A stretch of DNA of 64,000 nucleotides from Alphaproteobacteria bacterium (GTDB lineage Bacteria; Planctomycetota; Phycisphaerae; UBA1845), in NCBI GenBank assembly GCA_028285105.1, contig JANQQE010000027.1, positions 94,909-158,908 of the forward strand, read 5' to 3'. This document shows, in pieces, positions 8,235-16,957 of the stretch (position 1 is the first letter of the stretch; every line of letters begins with the position of its first letter). Made by a program: the position numbers and the translations under genes. Below the pieces are notes generated by a model. The model was not told the DNA's origin and did not search any database. It was given only the letters and a program-made list of their open reading frames with translations.

Positions 8235-9314
8235 ATGAAGGTTTCAAAACACATCACAAGCTTACTGGTGTTCGCGACCATTGCGTCGTTCGGTCAGCCC
8301 GCGCGGGCGGAGTCCGTTGAACTCTGGCGGGATGCGACGGTGACCGAAGCGCAAGTCTACCTTCGCGACATTTGCACGTTGAACCAATTCGGCCCTTCAG
8401 CAGTCGAGTCGTTTTATTCGCTCGTTGTCGCCAAAGCGCCGGAAGTTGGCGAATCGGCGTTGATTGCGATGGCCGATGTTCGCCTCGTTTTGATTAAGAA
8501 TGGACTCAATCCGGCACTGACGATGTTTAAGGGCGCGATGCAATGCGAAGTGAAGCGCATCGCCCGTACGGTACCGGACGGCATTATGGCAGATGCAAGA
8601 GGTACAACGGAATCAGTTCATCAGCCTCGCGGCAGCACCCTTCGTGAATTCATCGAGTCCGACCTCGGCAAGGATGCCCGACGCCTGGGTGGCTGGGTTA
8701 AGGTCGTGTTCGGGAAGGCGATCGGTTCGATGCTGGAATTGCGTGAGGGGGAATACGAGTTCGAGGTGCGTCGCACGAATGACAAACAACTTGGTCTGAT
8801 CAGTCTGGATGTGATCGTTTACAAAAACGGCGAGATCGTTCAGCGGGTCGGCGTCGTTGCGGATGTCACCTTTGTCAAGCCAACCGTCATTGCTTCCCGT
8901 CCCATCAACTTAAACGCCCCGATCACCAAACGCGACGTCAGCGTTGTCAACAAAAACTACAAGCGATTTGAACAAGCCGGTATCGACTCGATCAATGCCG
9001 TCGTCGGTCAGCGGGCAAAGCGCTTCATTCGCGTGGGCGAGATCATTCAGGAACGCAACCTCGAACCGGTTCCGCTCGTACGACGCGGACAAATGGTGCA
9101 GGTGCATTCTCGCAGCGGCGGCGTGGTGATTGAATCCGTCGGCAGGGTGGTCAAGGCTGGTGCGTATGGCGATGTGGTCGAGTTGCAGACTGCCGACCGC
9201 GCACGACGCAAATTTACGGCGACAGTAACCGGACCGGGATTGGTGTCGGTTGGACCGATGAATGCAAACGAACCGGGCGGGTCGACACACTTTGCCCTTG
9301 GAGGTGGGAAATGA
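8235..9314 (+). CDS. flgA: Flagellar P-ring assembly chaperone FlgA
   Basis: FlgA is the periplasmic chaperone for assembly of the FlgI P-ring. The 359-residue protein has an N-terminal signal peptide (hydrophobic LLVFATIASFG, cleavage likely after ARA) and a C-terminal SAF/FlgA module from about residue 215: ASRPINLNAPITKRDV, VVGQRAKRFIRVGEII, VRRGQMVQVHSRSGGVVIES and VVELQTADRARRKF. It is longer than the E. coli protein (~220 residues) because of an extended N-terminal half. Its last four bases overlap flgH. The Shine-Dalgarno region can fold into a tiny hairpin exposing GGA (see findings), which hints at CsrA control. Confidence 0.92.
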   Translation: MKVSKHITSLLVFATIASFGQPARAESVELWRDATVTEAQVYLRDICTLNQFGPSAVESFYSLVVAKAPEVGESALIAMADVRLVLIKNGLNPALTMFKGAMQCEVKRIARTVPDGIMADARGTTESVHQPRGSTLREFIESDLGKDARRLGGWVKVVFGKAIGSMLELREGEYEFEVRRTNDKQLGLISLDVIVYKNGEIVQRVGVVADVTFVKPTVIASRPINLNAPITKRDVSVVNKNYKRFEQAGIDSINAVVGQRAKRFIRVGEIIQERNLEPVPLVRRGQMVQVHSRSGGVVIESVGRVVKAGAYGDVVELQTADRARRKFTATVTGPGLVSVGPMNANEPGGSTHFALGGGK

Positions 9315-10003
9315 AACAGATTGTCACCATCATGCTAACACTGTTTTTCTGCCATGCGGCGCAAGCGCAGTCGTCGTCGATCGGTCGCTTCAGGGATTTG
9401 CCGCGAACGGCTACTCCAGCACGCGAAGACCCACTGAAGCCAGCGAACCCGGTCATCGAGTCGTCTTCGCTGATTTCCGTAAAGTCAAAGGAACCCAAGA
9501 AATACAAGGTCCACGACTTGATCACCATCATCGTGCGCGAGCGTACGCTTTATGAAGCTGAAGGCACCGCCAACGCACGTCGCCAAGCCGACTTGCGCAG
9601 CGAACTCGATGCGTTCATCAGATTTACTGGTGGCGGCATTGGTGCGACGCCGTTCCGTCGCGGCAAGCCCAACATCAACTACCGCAGCACTTTCAATCAG
9701 CGAAACGATGCAGAATCGGAACGCGAAGACACGCTGACCACGCGCATCACTGCGAAGATCGTGGATGTGAAGCCCAACGGTAATATCGTGATGGAAGCCA
9801 CAGGCCAAACGCGCCACGACAAGGAAGTGCATACGTTGCGATTCACCGGTATGTGCCGAAGCATCGACGTATCGCCCGACAATACGGTACTCAGTACACA
9901 AATTGCTGAAAAGAAAATCGACATCGTTACGAAGGGCAGTGTCCGCAACGCGACGCGGGCTGGCTGGGCTGGCGAACTTTACGATTGGATTAGGCCGCTC
10001 TAA
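9311..10003 (+). CDS. flgH: Flagellar L-ring protein FlgH
   Basis: FlgH forms the outer-membrane L-ring bushing around the rod. The 230-residue protein carries the conserved HDLITIIVRERT segment, then the SELDAFIRF linker, RSTFNQRNDAESEREDTLTTRITAKIVDV and PNGNIVMEATGQ (the beta-rich core), and a C-terminal WAGELYDWIRPL. The N terminus is a signal peptide, but the only cysteine there lies in LTLFFCHAA, a poor lipobox; signal peptidase I cleavage after AQA looks more likely. Most proteobacterial FlgH are lipoproteins, so this is a notable deviation. The gene overlaps flgA by four bases and flgI by one. Confidence 0.93.
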   Translation: MKQIVTIMLTLFFCHAAQAQSSSIGRFRDLPRTATPAREDPLKPANPVIESSSLISVKSKEPKKYKVHDLITIIVRERTLYEAEGTANARRQADLRSELDAFIRFTGGGIGATPFRRGKPNINYRSTFNQRNDAESEREDTLTTRITAKIVDVKPNGNIVMEATGQTRHDKEVHTLRFTGMCRSIDVSPDNTVLSTQIAEKKIDIVTKGSVRNATRAGWAGELYDWIRPL

Positions 10004-11145
10004 TGAATCGAATGAATCTAAAACATACGGTCGTGGTCGTCGGTCTCTTGGCGACGTTCTGTGTCTCGACGCGCAGTGTACAAGCGGCAGGCGTTAATGC
10101 CCGCGTTGGCGACGTGACCAAGCTTAAGGGTCAGCGTACGAACAAGCTGATTGGCATGGGACTTGTGACCGGTCTGTCGGGAACGGGCGACGGTGACGAT
10201 TATCTCCCGAGCATGCGTCCCTTGGCAGCCGCCCTTCGGCGATTCGCCAACCCGGTCGCATCCATCGAAGAACTCGGTGGGAGCAACAATTGTGCGATCG
10301 TCATGTTGGAGGCGGTCTTGCCGGAATACGGCGTTCGTGAAGGAGATTCGGTCGATGTTCACGTCACCGCATTCGGATCGGCCAAGAGTCTGCAAGGCGG
10401 TCGCTTGCTGATCACACCGCTTCTTTATCACGACTTCAGCGTGCAAAAAGTATTCGCCCGGGCGTCCGGATCGATCAAGGTGCAGAGCGAAAGCGACCTG
10501 GTCACCGGCATCATTGAAGACGGCGCGACGGTCGAGGAAGACGTCTTGGTACGGTTCCTGGCCACCGGTCGCGAATTGCCCTACGGAGCCGATTGGATCA
10601 ATCCAAACGAACGTTACATCACATTGGTACTCGATGATGCGCACGCCAGTTGGGCGATGGTTCACGAGATCGCTACTTCGATCAATACAGAGCTTGCGTT
10701 GGCGGCGGATGTTGAACAGGTCGCGCTGGCTGTCGATCCGAAGAACGTCATCGTTCATGTACCGGGTACGCAATCCGTCGCGTCCTGGATTCAGGAAGTT
10801 GAAAACGCTGTGCTGCTGGTACCTGAAACGGAAGCTAGGGTCATCGTCGATCGGCTTAGCGGAACGATTGTTGTGACGGGGAATGCGAAAATGTCGCCGG
10901 TGATCGTGTCTCAGCGCGGTCTGACCGTCACCATCGCACAGACTCCGGAGGGCGAACTTGTTGCCGACCCATCGGGCCCCAACTCTTTCGTTGCCCTAGA
11001 TCCAAGCCGAGCGGGCGATGTCAACGTGGGCGATCTTCTGGAAGCATTAAAGCCGCTCAACGTGCCCATTGAGGATCGTATCGAAATACTCGCAAAGGTT
11101 CACCAACTTGGGAAGTTGCACGCTGATCTGATTTACGAGAACTGA
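10003..11145 (+). CDS. flgI: Flagellar P-ring protein FlgI
   Basis: FlgI polymerises into the periplasmic P-ring. The 380-residue sequence has an N-terminal export signal (HTVVVVGLLATFCV then VQAAG), the invariant beginning of the mature family (RVGDVTKLKGQRTNKLIGMGLVTGLSGTGD, seen from about residue 35), the QGGRLLITPL block, YITLVLDD, RVIVDRLSGTIVVTGNAKM and a C-terminal VGDLLEALKPLNVP. The start codon overlaps the flgH stop by one base. Length matches the family (~365-380). It presumably needs FlgA, encoded two genes upstream. Confidence 0.95.
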   Translation: MNRMNLKHTVVVVGLLATFCVSTRSVQAAGVNARVGDVTKLKGQRTNKLIGMGLVTGLSGTGDGDDYLPSMRPLAAALRRFANPVASIEELGGSNNCAIVMLEAVLPEYGVREGDSVDVHVTAFGSAKSLQGGRLLITPLLYHDFSVQKVFARASGSIKVQSESDLVTGIIEDGATVEEDVLVRFLATGRELPYGADWINPNERYITLVLDDAHASWAMVHEIATSINTELALAADVEQVALAVDPKNVIVHVPGTQSVASWIQEVENAVLLVPETEARVIVDRLSGTIVVTGNAKMSPVIVSQRGLTVTIAQTPEGELVADPSGPNSFVALDPSRAGDVNVGDLLEALKPLNVPIEDRIEILAKVHQLGKLHADLIYEN

Positions 11146-11148
11146 CTC

Positions 11149-11535
11149 ATGCAGGCTATTGCAGAAATCAACTTAAACAACGCAGCGCCCATTCAACCCG
11201 AAGCCGGTTCGCGCCTGAAGCACGCAGCCGACGAGATCGTCGGGTCGATCTTCTACGGAACGATGCTGCGTCAGCTTCGTGCTTCGGAGTTCAAGGGCAA
11301 GTACGGGCACGGCGGGCGCGGTGAGGAAGTGTTCCAGGCGCAACTCGATGAAATATTCGCAAAGGAAATGGGACGTGCCAAAAACGCCAACCTCTCCGAT
11401 GCGATCGTCAAGCGGTACGAACGAAACGCGATACATGCGGACAAAGTGCGGGAGCGTCAACAAGCCGCCATCGCCCAGGCACAGCGTGATTTGAACCATT
11501 TGGCTCAGCCGAAGATGGAGAAACCGTCGTGGTAA
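11149..11535 (+). CDS. flgJ: Rod-binding protein, FlgJ N-terminal domain type
   Basis: This 128-residue protein corresponds to the rod-cap/rod-binding half of FlgJ, without the glucosaminidase domain. The core EIVGSIFYGTMLRQLRASEF followed by KGKYGHGGRGEEVFQAQLDEIFAKEM matches the rod-binding domain (MLKxMR and GG..EEM pattern). Its position right after flgI is the standard FlgJ location. Peptidoglycan clearance for the rod must therefore come from another enzyme (inference). The stop codon overlaps the next start by one base (TAATG). Confidence 0.85.
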   Translation: MQAIAEINLNNAAPIQPEAGSRLKHAADEIVGSIFYGTMLRQLRASEFKGKYGHGGRGEEVFQAQLDEIFAKEMGRAKNANLSDAIVKRYERNAIHADKVRERQQAAIAQAQRDLNHLAQPKMEKPSW

Positions 11536-12053
11536 TGCAGGGACCGGAACATTCTCGGGTCGCAACGCTCGTCCGTTTGCTCGATGAAATCGCTGACTTG
11601 CACGTGCAATTGTTGGCAGCGATCGATGCGAAGATCGATGCGATGAAGACGGCTGACACGGATCGGATTCGCCAGACGATGCTTGGTGAACAGGAAATTG
11701 TCGAGCGCATCAACGAACGCGAAGGGCTTCGCAAGCAGTTGACCGTCAATTTGGGGCGGTCTTACGGCATAAGTCCCGAACGGGCACGGCGAATGTCGGC
11801 GACTCAGATTGCGGAACGCTTCGCGGGCAGCGAGACGGCGCGGATCGAAGCTGCGGTCTCGCGGATGCGTGATCTCACGACGCAGATCGCCCGGCGTAAC
11901 CACGTGGCGCAACTCGTATCGGAAAACATTCTGCGACACATGCGAATCGTGTTCGCCTCGATGACGGCGCCTGCCGACGGTGGCGTGGCGTATTCGGCAG
12001 ACGGTCAATCCAACGCAGCAACCAACGAACGACTCTTTGATTTGGTGGGATAG
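11535..12053 (+). CDS. flgN: FlgN-type export chaperone
   Basis: A 172-residue, largely helical protein placed directly before flgK, the typical position of FlgN, the cytosolic chaperone for the FlgK and FlgL junction proteins. The sequence has the family pattern of an N-terminal helix with an LLDEIADLHVQLLAAIDAK-like stretch, a charged EREGLRKQLTVNLG segment and a second helix ending MRDLTTQIARRN. Sequence identity in this family is low, so the call rests on length, helical pattern and position. I use the ATG at 11535 that overlaps the flgJ stop rather than the GTG six bases upstream. Confidence 0.78.
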   Translation: MQGPEHSRVATLVRLLDEIADLHVQLLAAIDAKIDAMKTADTDRIRQTMLGEQEIVERINEREGLRKQLTVNLGRSYGISPERARRMSATQIAERFAGSETARIEAAVSRMRDLTTQIARRNHVAQLVSENILRHMRIVFASMTAPADGGVAYSADGQSNAATNERLFDLVG

Positions 12054-12058
12054 ATCAG

Positions 12059-13789
12059 ATGGGACTCGTAACATCAGGACTAACCGCAGGACGAAACGCA
12101 CTGCTTACCTATCAGGGTGCGTTGCAGGTCGTCGGTAACAACGTCGCGAATGCTGGCAATGTGGATTACACGCGCCAGTCAGCAGATCTGTCAGCCGTTC
12201 ATGGGTCGGCGATCGGTCCAGGACTTCGTCCGGGCGCGGGTGTCGCCATCACGGGTTTGCAACGCCATGTCGATGAGGCGCTTGACAATCGACTCCGCGC
12301 ATCGATTGGCGATTTGCAATCTGCAATTGCGCAACGGCAGGGCATCGGTCAGATCGAAGTTCACTTTAACGACTTGAACGGTACGGGAATCAGTTCGCAG
12401 ATCACCGATTTCTTCAACAGCCTCAGTGACGTGCAGAACGCACCGGACGACCTGGCGATACGATCGGTGGCGATTGCGAACGGTGAAGCATTGGCCCGTA
12501 CCCTTCGAACGACTCGAACCGACATCATTGAAACCTCGCTGGATCTGAATGATGAAATTCGCCGGGTGGTTACCGATGCCGATCGCGTGGCGGCAGAGAT
12601 CGCCGAACTGAACACCGAAATCGTCTCCGTCGAAGCAGGCGGTACCGGAAAAGCCAACGCCCTTCGCGATCGACGCGACGCCTTGATTCGCGACCTCAGC
12701 GAAGTATTCGATGTGCTTGTTCGCGAGCAGCCCAGCGGTGCCGTCAACGTTTACGTCGGAAGCGAACCGTTGATTCAACACGGCGCCTCGCGCGGGCTGA
12801 CCACCGAAAATGAACTTGATGGCATGTTCGAGCGAACCACCGTTCGATTCGAAGACACCAATGCCACGATCAACGTTGCGGGCGGTGTCATCGAAGGCAT
12901 CATGAAAGCCCGCGACGAACAGGCGCTCGCGCAAGTGGCCAAACTCGATCAACTTGCAGACGGTATCATTGCAGAAGTCAACGCAGTCCACGCCGACGGA
13001 CAGGGGCTAGCAGCATTTACTTCGGTTGTGGCGAGCAACGTTGTCGATGACGTTTCTGCACCGCTCAACAGTCTCGAAGCCGGTCTGCAAAATCTACCTG
13101 TCAATGGCAGCTTCTACATTTCAGTGACGGACCAAGCCACCAATTCGCCGGTGTCGTATCGCATCGAAGTGGACCTCGACGGTCAGGGAGTGGACACGAC
13201 GTTGGAAGACATCGTGACTGCGATCAACACGGATGTGGCTGGCGTCAATGCGTCGATCACGCCCGACCATCGACTCAGTCTCAGTGCCGACTCAGGGTTT
13301 TCCTTCACGTTTGGCAATGATGGCGATTCGTTCCGAACAGACAGTTCAAAATTGCTGGCCGCCTTGGGCATCAACACATTCTTTGAGGGTTCTGGTGCGG
13401 ACGACATTGCGGTACGCGAACAGCTACGCACTGATTCGAGTTTCCTGGCGGCAGCGACGGTCAACCATGTCGGTGATGGAAACAATGCCGGCCGTCTTGC
13501 CGGTCTGACCAATCAAGCCAGCGACGTTCTGAATGGTTCGACGATCTTCGAGTTTTACAACGGTATCGCCAATGGCGTTGCGGCTGATGGAAGGTCGGTG
13601 CAGGACACCTTGGAGGCGGCGGACGTCATTACGACGTCATTGGAAGAACAGCGTCAAAGCGTGAGCGGTGTCAGTCTCGATGAGGAAGCGATTGGTTTGC
13701 TTAAGTACGAGCGGGCATTCCAAGGAGCCGCACGATACATCGGTACGGTGGATTCGCTGCTGCAAGAGTTGATCGGACTAATCACCTAA
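12059..13789 (+). CDS. flgK: Flagellar hook-associated protein 1 FlgK
   Basis: FlgK forms the first hook-filament junction ring. The N terminus GLTAGRNALLTYQGALQVVG followed by NNVANAGNVDYTRQ is the FlgK/rod-family signature, followed by the VDEALDNRLRASIGDLQ helix, a coiled region to about residue 230, and a C-terminal helix SVSGVSLDEEAIGLLKYERA ending IGTVDSLLQELIGLI. At 576 residues it contains a middle insertion (about residues 330-455: VDLDGQGVDTTLEDIVTAIN and neighbours) similar to flagellin-IN type beta modules, expected to face outward. It follows flgN after five bases. Confidence 0.93.
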   Translation: MGLVTSGLTAGRNALLTYQGALQVVGNNVANAGNVDYTRQSADLSAVHGSAIGPGLRPGAGVAITGLQRHVDEALDNRLRASIGDLQSAIAQRQGIGQIEVHFNDLNGTGISSQITDFFNSLSDVQNAPDDLAIRSVAIANGEALARTLRTTRTDIIETSLDLNDEIRRVVTDADRVAAEIAELNTEIVSVEAGGTGKANALRDRRDALIRDLSEVFDVLVREQPSGAVNVYVGSEPLIQHGASRGLTTENELDGMFERTTVRFEDTNATINVAGGVIEGIMKARDEQALAQVAKLDQLADGIIAEVNAVHADGQGLAAFTSVVASNVVDDVSAPLNSLEAGLQNLPVNGSFYISVTDQATNSPVSYRIEVDLDGQGVDTTLEDIVTAINTDVAGVNASITPDHRLSLSADSGFSFTFGNDGDSFRTDSSKLLAALGINTFFEGSGADDIAVREQLRTDSSFLAAATVNHVGDGNNAGRLAGLTNQASDVLNGSTIFEFYNGIANGVAADGRSVQDTLEAADVITTSLEEQRQSVSGVSLDEEAIGLLKYERAFQGAARYIGTVDSLLQELIGLIT

Positions 13790-13860
13790 GCATCGGTTCT
13801 ACGTATACGTTTGAGCAGTCGGAATTTTAGGCGACGCATTCTGGTCGCGAGGATAGAGAG

Positions 13861-15801
13861 ATGGCAATCAATTCAGTCAATCTAAGTCGCGTAACCACGA
13901 CGCAGAAGACCGAAGCGTTGTTGTCATCGCTTCGCCGCAACACAGCCGAACTTTTCACCGGGCAGAATCGTCTCGCAACCGGACAGCGTTTCAGTACGCC
14001 GAGTGAATCGCCAGGTGAAGCTGCCCGCGTGTTGAATATGTCCGAGATTCTTGGCGAACAGTCGCAATTCATCACCAACATCCGACACGCAGCCAACACG
14101 CTGGACGCTACGGATGTTGCAATGGGTGAGGTCAGCGGTTTGATCATCGACGCCCAAGCCATTGCCAGCCAGAGTATCGGCACGCTGTCGAGTACGGCTG
14201 AACGTGAGGCGTCGGCTGAACTTATCGCATCGATTCGCGATCAACTCGTTGCGGTAGGAAATCGCACGTTTGAAGGTCGCTACCTCTTTGCAGGGCGCGA
14301 TACCGATCGGCAGCCGTTTATCGAAACGATCGATGGTGTTCGGTATGTCGGAGACACCGGTGACATCTTCGCGCGGACCGATGTTGACGAACTGACGCCA
14401 ATCAACCTGCCTGGCAATGTCTTGTTTGGTGCGATTTCCAGCCAAGTGCTGGGGCGCGTCGATCTCAATCCGATCATTAGCGATGCCACTCGCCTGGAAG
14501 ATCTGCAAGGCGCTCGTGAACTTGGGATTCGCAAGGGTTCGTTCCAGATTGTTGAGGATGGTGCGGCGGGTGTTGTCACTGTTGATATTACCGCAGCCGA
14601 TACGGCTGGCGATGTCGTTCAACTCATTAACGATGCCGCGATTGAATCTGGCGCTGGTTTCACTGCAACGCTGACCAATAATGGAATCACGGTCACACCA
14701 GGCGCTACTCCGATTTCCATCCGCGACATCAGCACGGGCACGACGGCAGGCGATTTGGGGATTACGACACTTGCTCCAACCGGTGCGGCGATTGTGGGTG
14801 TCGATCTTGGAACCAGACTCTCGCGCACGACACCGCTGACTGCGCTGTTGGACGGAGCGGGTCTGGATGTGTCGATGGGCCTGACCATGACCAACGGCGC
14901 GGATTCAGCGACGATCGATCTTTCGACGGCGACGTCCATTCAAGACGTACTCAATGCGATTAACAATTCCGGTCTCTCAGTCAATGCCAAGGTCAACGAC
15001 GCCGGAACAGGCATCGACGTGGTCAATCTCAAATCGGGTTCAGAACTATCGATTGGCGAAAATGGCGGAATGGTTGCCAGCGCTCTCGGGATACGCTCAC
15101 TTGATCTGGACATTCCTCTTTCAAGCTTGAACAACGGTCGAGGCGTACGCACGGTCGAGGGGGAAACGGATTTACTCATCACCGCCAAGAACGGGAACTC
15201 GTTTGAGGTCAATCTCGACGGACTGACGACCATTGGCGAAGTGATCGACGCGATCAACCTGGCAGCTACGGGTGCAGGTGTGGGCGTGAGTGCGAATTTG
15301 GCGTCGGTTGGTAGTGGTATCGCATTAAACGATACGACTGGCGGGGCGGGTTTCCTGTCGGCTGGCCGGGCGAATCTTTCGTTTGCCATAGACGACCTCG
15401 GACTGACTGGAATGGTTCAGGATCCCGAGACTCAACTGGTGGGTAACGACGTCGCGACAGCCCGTGCCAACGGTGTGCTGTCGGCGCTTTACGATCTGGA
15501 ACGCGCGTTGTTGGCTGACGATTCGCAATTGATCACCATTGCGGGAGAAGACATTGATCGCCATGTCGTCGATTTCAACAAATCGCGCGGTGTCGTCGGT
15601 GCGCGTGGCAAGTCGATGCGCGACCGTCAATCTCAAACCGAAAGCGCCGTCTTTGCGACCGAGCAATTGCTCAGTGAAGTCCGCGATCTCGATTATTCAG
15701 AAGCAGTTACCCGGTTTCAGCAAGCACAAACGGCGCTACAAGCCAGCCTGCTGACCGGTTCGCAAGTGTTGAATACGTCACTTCTGGATTTCCTTCGATA
15801 G
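13861..15801 (+). CDS. flgL: Flagellar hook-associated protein 3 FlgL, expanded
   Basis: FlgL forms the second junction ring between hook and filament. The N-terminal coiled-coil (ELFTGQNRLATGQRFSTPSE, then RHAANTLDATDVAMGEVSGL) and the C-terminal helix (ARGKSMRDRQSQTESAVFAT, ending LLTGSQVLNTSLLDFLR) are typical of flagellin-like FlgL. It is 646 residues, about twice the E. coli length, because the middle holds tandem flagellin-IN type modules: DVVQLINDAAIESGAGFTAT, SIQDVLNAINNSGLSVNAKV and TIGEVIDAINLAATGAGVGV are three evident copies. The ribosome-binding region reads GAGGATAGAGAG just before the ATG. Confidence 0.92.
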   Translation: MAINSVNLSRVTTTQKTEALLSSLRRNTAELFTGQNRLATGQRFSTPSESPGEAARVLNMSEILGEQSQFITNIRHAANTLDATDVAMGEVSGLIIDAQAIASQSIGTLSSTAEREASAELIASIRDQLVAVGNRTFEGRYLFAGRDTDRQPFIETIDGVRYVGDTGDIFARTDVDELTPINLPGNVLFGAISSQVLGRVDLNPIISDATRLEDLQGARELGIRKGSFQIVEDGAAGVVTVDITAADTAGDVVQLINDAAIESGAGFTATLTNNGITVTPGATPISIRDISTGTTAGDLGITTLAPTGAAIVGVDLGTRLSRTTPLTALLDGAGLDVSMGLTMTNGADSATIDLSTATSIQDVLNAINNSGLSVNAKVNDAGTGIDVVNLKSGSELSIGENGGMVASALGIRSLDLDIPLSSLNNGRGVRTVEGETDLLITAKNGNSFEVNLDGLTTIGEVIDAINLAATGAGVGVSANLASVGSGIALNDTTGGAGFLSAGRANLSFAIDDLGLTGMVQDPETQLVGNDVATARANGVLSALYDLERALLADDSQLITIAGEDIDRHVVDFNKSRGVVGARGKSMRDRQSQTESAVFATEQLLSEVRDLDYSEAVTRFQQAQTALQASLLTGSQVLNTSLLDFLR

Positions 15802-15974
15802 GAAATGAGTGACGCAAAGTAAGTAGATTGTCGTCGTCAGCGTCTGGCAGTCGGGCCTGGGTGACGATTGGTTGTCCTGCGAGGAGATGCAGGAGCACGT
15901 GTTGAGAACCACGTGAGAGCATCCGACGTGCGGAAGCGCTCGGCCAAAATGGATCGGCTGCAGGGAGAGGCGCG

Positions 15975-16427
15975 ATGACGATACAAACGTCGCGATTCGG
16001 ACCGCTGGATGTTAACGAGGAGAGGTTCATCACATTTGAGCAGGGCATACTGGGTTTTCCGAATCAGAAACAGTACGCCTTGATTCAGACGGGAGACAAT
16101 AGCGGGTTTTATTGGCTGCAAGCCGTCGACCGTGCAGAACTCGCGTTTGTCGTGTGCGATCCTCGGCTATTTGTGCAGGACTACCGTGCTCCGATCAAGT
16201 CGGAAGAGTTGGCCAATCTGGGGGTGACCGACCCGGATGACGCGCAGGTCTTCATCATTGTGAACAAGATCGACAAGGTGCTGACCGGGAACTTGCAGGG
16301 ACCATTGGTAATCAACGTCAAGACGCACGTGGCGCGACAATTGGTGTTGAGCGACCGCAAGTACTCGACGCGACATCCGTTGATGCGATTGCCAGAACCG
16401 CAACCGGCAATGGCCAAGACGGGTTAG
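15975..16427 (+). CDS. fliW: Flagellar assembly factor FliW
   Basis: FliW is a cytosolic antagonist of CsrA; free FliW binds CsrA allosterically and frees flagellin mRNA, whereas unassembled flagellin titrates FliW. The 150-residue protein matches the family through FEQGILGFPNQKQYALIQ (residues ~22-40), FYWLQAVDRAELAFVVCDP (the LQS-type strand) and NLQGPLVINVKTHVARQLVL near the C terminus. Family length is normal. It is followed by csrA and flagellin on the same strand, the arrangement expected for the FliW-CsrA-flagellin loop. Confidence 0.95.
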   Translation: MTIQTSRFGPLDVNEERFITFEQGILGFPNQKQYALIQTGDNSGFYWLQAVDRAELAFVVCDPRLFVQDYRAPIKSEELANLGVTDPDDAQVFIIVNKIDKVLTGNLQGPLVINVKTHVARQLVLSDRKYSTRHPLMRLPEPQPAMAKTG

Positions 16428-16618
16428 GGCCCATCATTCGCACTGGGTTTGAGGCAGTTCGCATTTGATTGACCCTACAACCGGTGCGTGGTCTCGGTGG
16501 CAAGACAGACGCTCAGATGGATATCGAGCCAATTGGTTTGCAAGGTTTCGCCGACTCAGCAAACCGAAGTCGTCTTGCCAACAACTTAGCGCAGATATAG
16601 GCCGACCCGAGGAAGGAG

Positions 16619-16628
16619 CCACGGATGT
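16619..16628 (+). promoter_or_regulatory. Possible CsrA autoregulatory site across the csrA start codon
   Basis: The bases around the csrA ATG read CCACGGATGTT, matching the core ACNGGAUGU-like part of the CsrA consensus, with two more GGA triplets (GAGGAAGGAG) just upstream in the ribosome-binding region. Multiple GGA sites around a start codon are how E. coli CsrA represses its own translation. This is a sequence match only. Confidence 0.35.
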
Positions 16629-16864
16629 TGGTGCTATCAAGGACGCGCGATGAAACGATTATGGTCGGAGACGACATTGAAATAACCGTCGTTGACGTTC
16701 GAGGAGACAAGGTTCGGTTGGGCATTAAAGCGCCAACCACCATCCCCGTTCATCGCAAGGAAGTCTATGAAGCAATCAAGACGGAAAACACAAACGCCGC
16801 GACACTCAGTGTAGATCAAATGGCACAGGTGATTCAGCGGCATGAACATACAAGTGTGCAATAG
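16625..16864 (+). CDS. csrA: Carbon storage regulator CsrA
   Basis: CsrA is a dimeric RNA-binding protein that recognises GGA motifs, usually in hairpin loops near ribosome-binding sites. The first residues MLVLSRTRDETIMVGDDIEI and VRLGIKAP, VHRKEVYEAI are the canonical fold; Leu4 and Arg6 of beta-1 and the Arg of beta-5 region used for RNA contact are conserved. At 79 residues it has a C-terminal extension beyond the ~61 of E. coli, the size class that binds FliW. The leader contains GAGGAAGGAG and ends ACGGATGTT across the start codon, which resembles a CsrA site itself. Confidence 0.96.
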   Translation: MLVLSRTRDETIMVGDDIEITVVDVRGDKVRLGIKAPTTIPVHRKEVYEAIKTENTNAATLSVDQMAQVIQRHEHTSVQ

Positions 16865-16903
16865 TTGGCACAAGCCCAAATCGAAAGGGCATTAGAGTCA
16901 GGG

Positions 16904-16951
16904 GCTGGCCCGACAAGGATGAGAGGGTCAGCGTAATGCAATCAAGGAGGA
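16904..16951 (+). promoter_or_regulatory. Flagellin leader with two CsrA-type sites, one in a hairpin loop
   Basis: Bases 16904-16911 (GCTGGCCC) pair with 16925-16932 (GGGTCAGC) over eight positions, one of them a G-U wobble, leaving a 13-base loop containing ACAAGGATG, close to the CsrA SELEX consensus ACANGGAUGU. A second site, TCAAGGAGGA at about 16942-16951, is the Shine-Dalgarno sequence of flagellin (ATG at 16958). In Bacillus subtilis the hag leader has the same two-site layout (one upstream hairpin site, one on the SD). The distance between GGA cores is about 29 bases. Confidence 0.72.
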
Positions 16952-16957
16952 TTGCTC

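Noticed and set aside
16880..16930. Sigma-28 promoter for flagellin (GCCGATAA-like CCCGACAA)
   Set aside because: Only six of eight -10 positions match and no TAAA is correctly spaced; the same bases form the CsrA hairpin.
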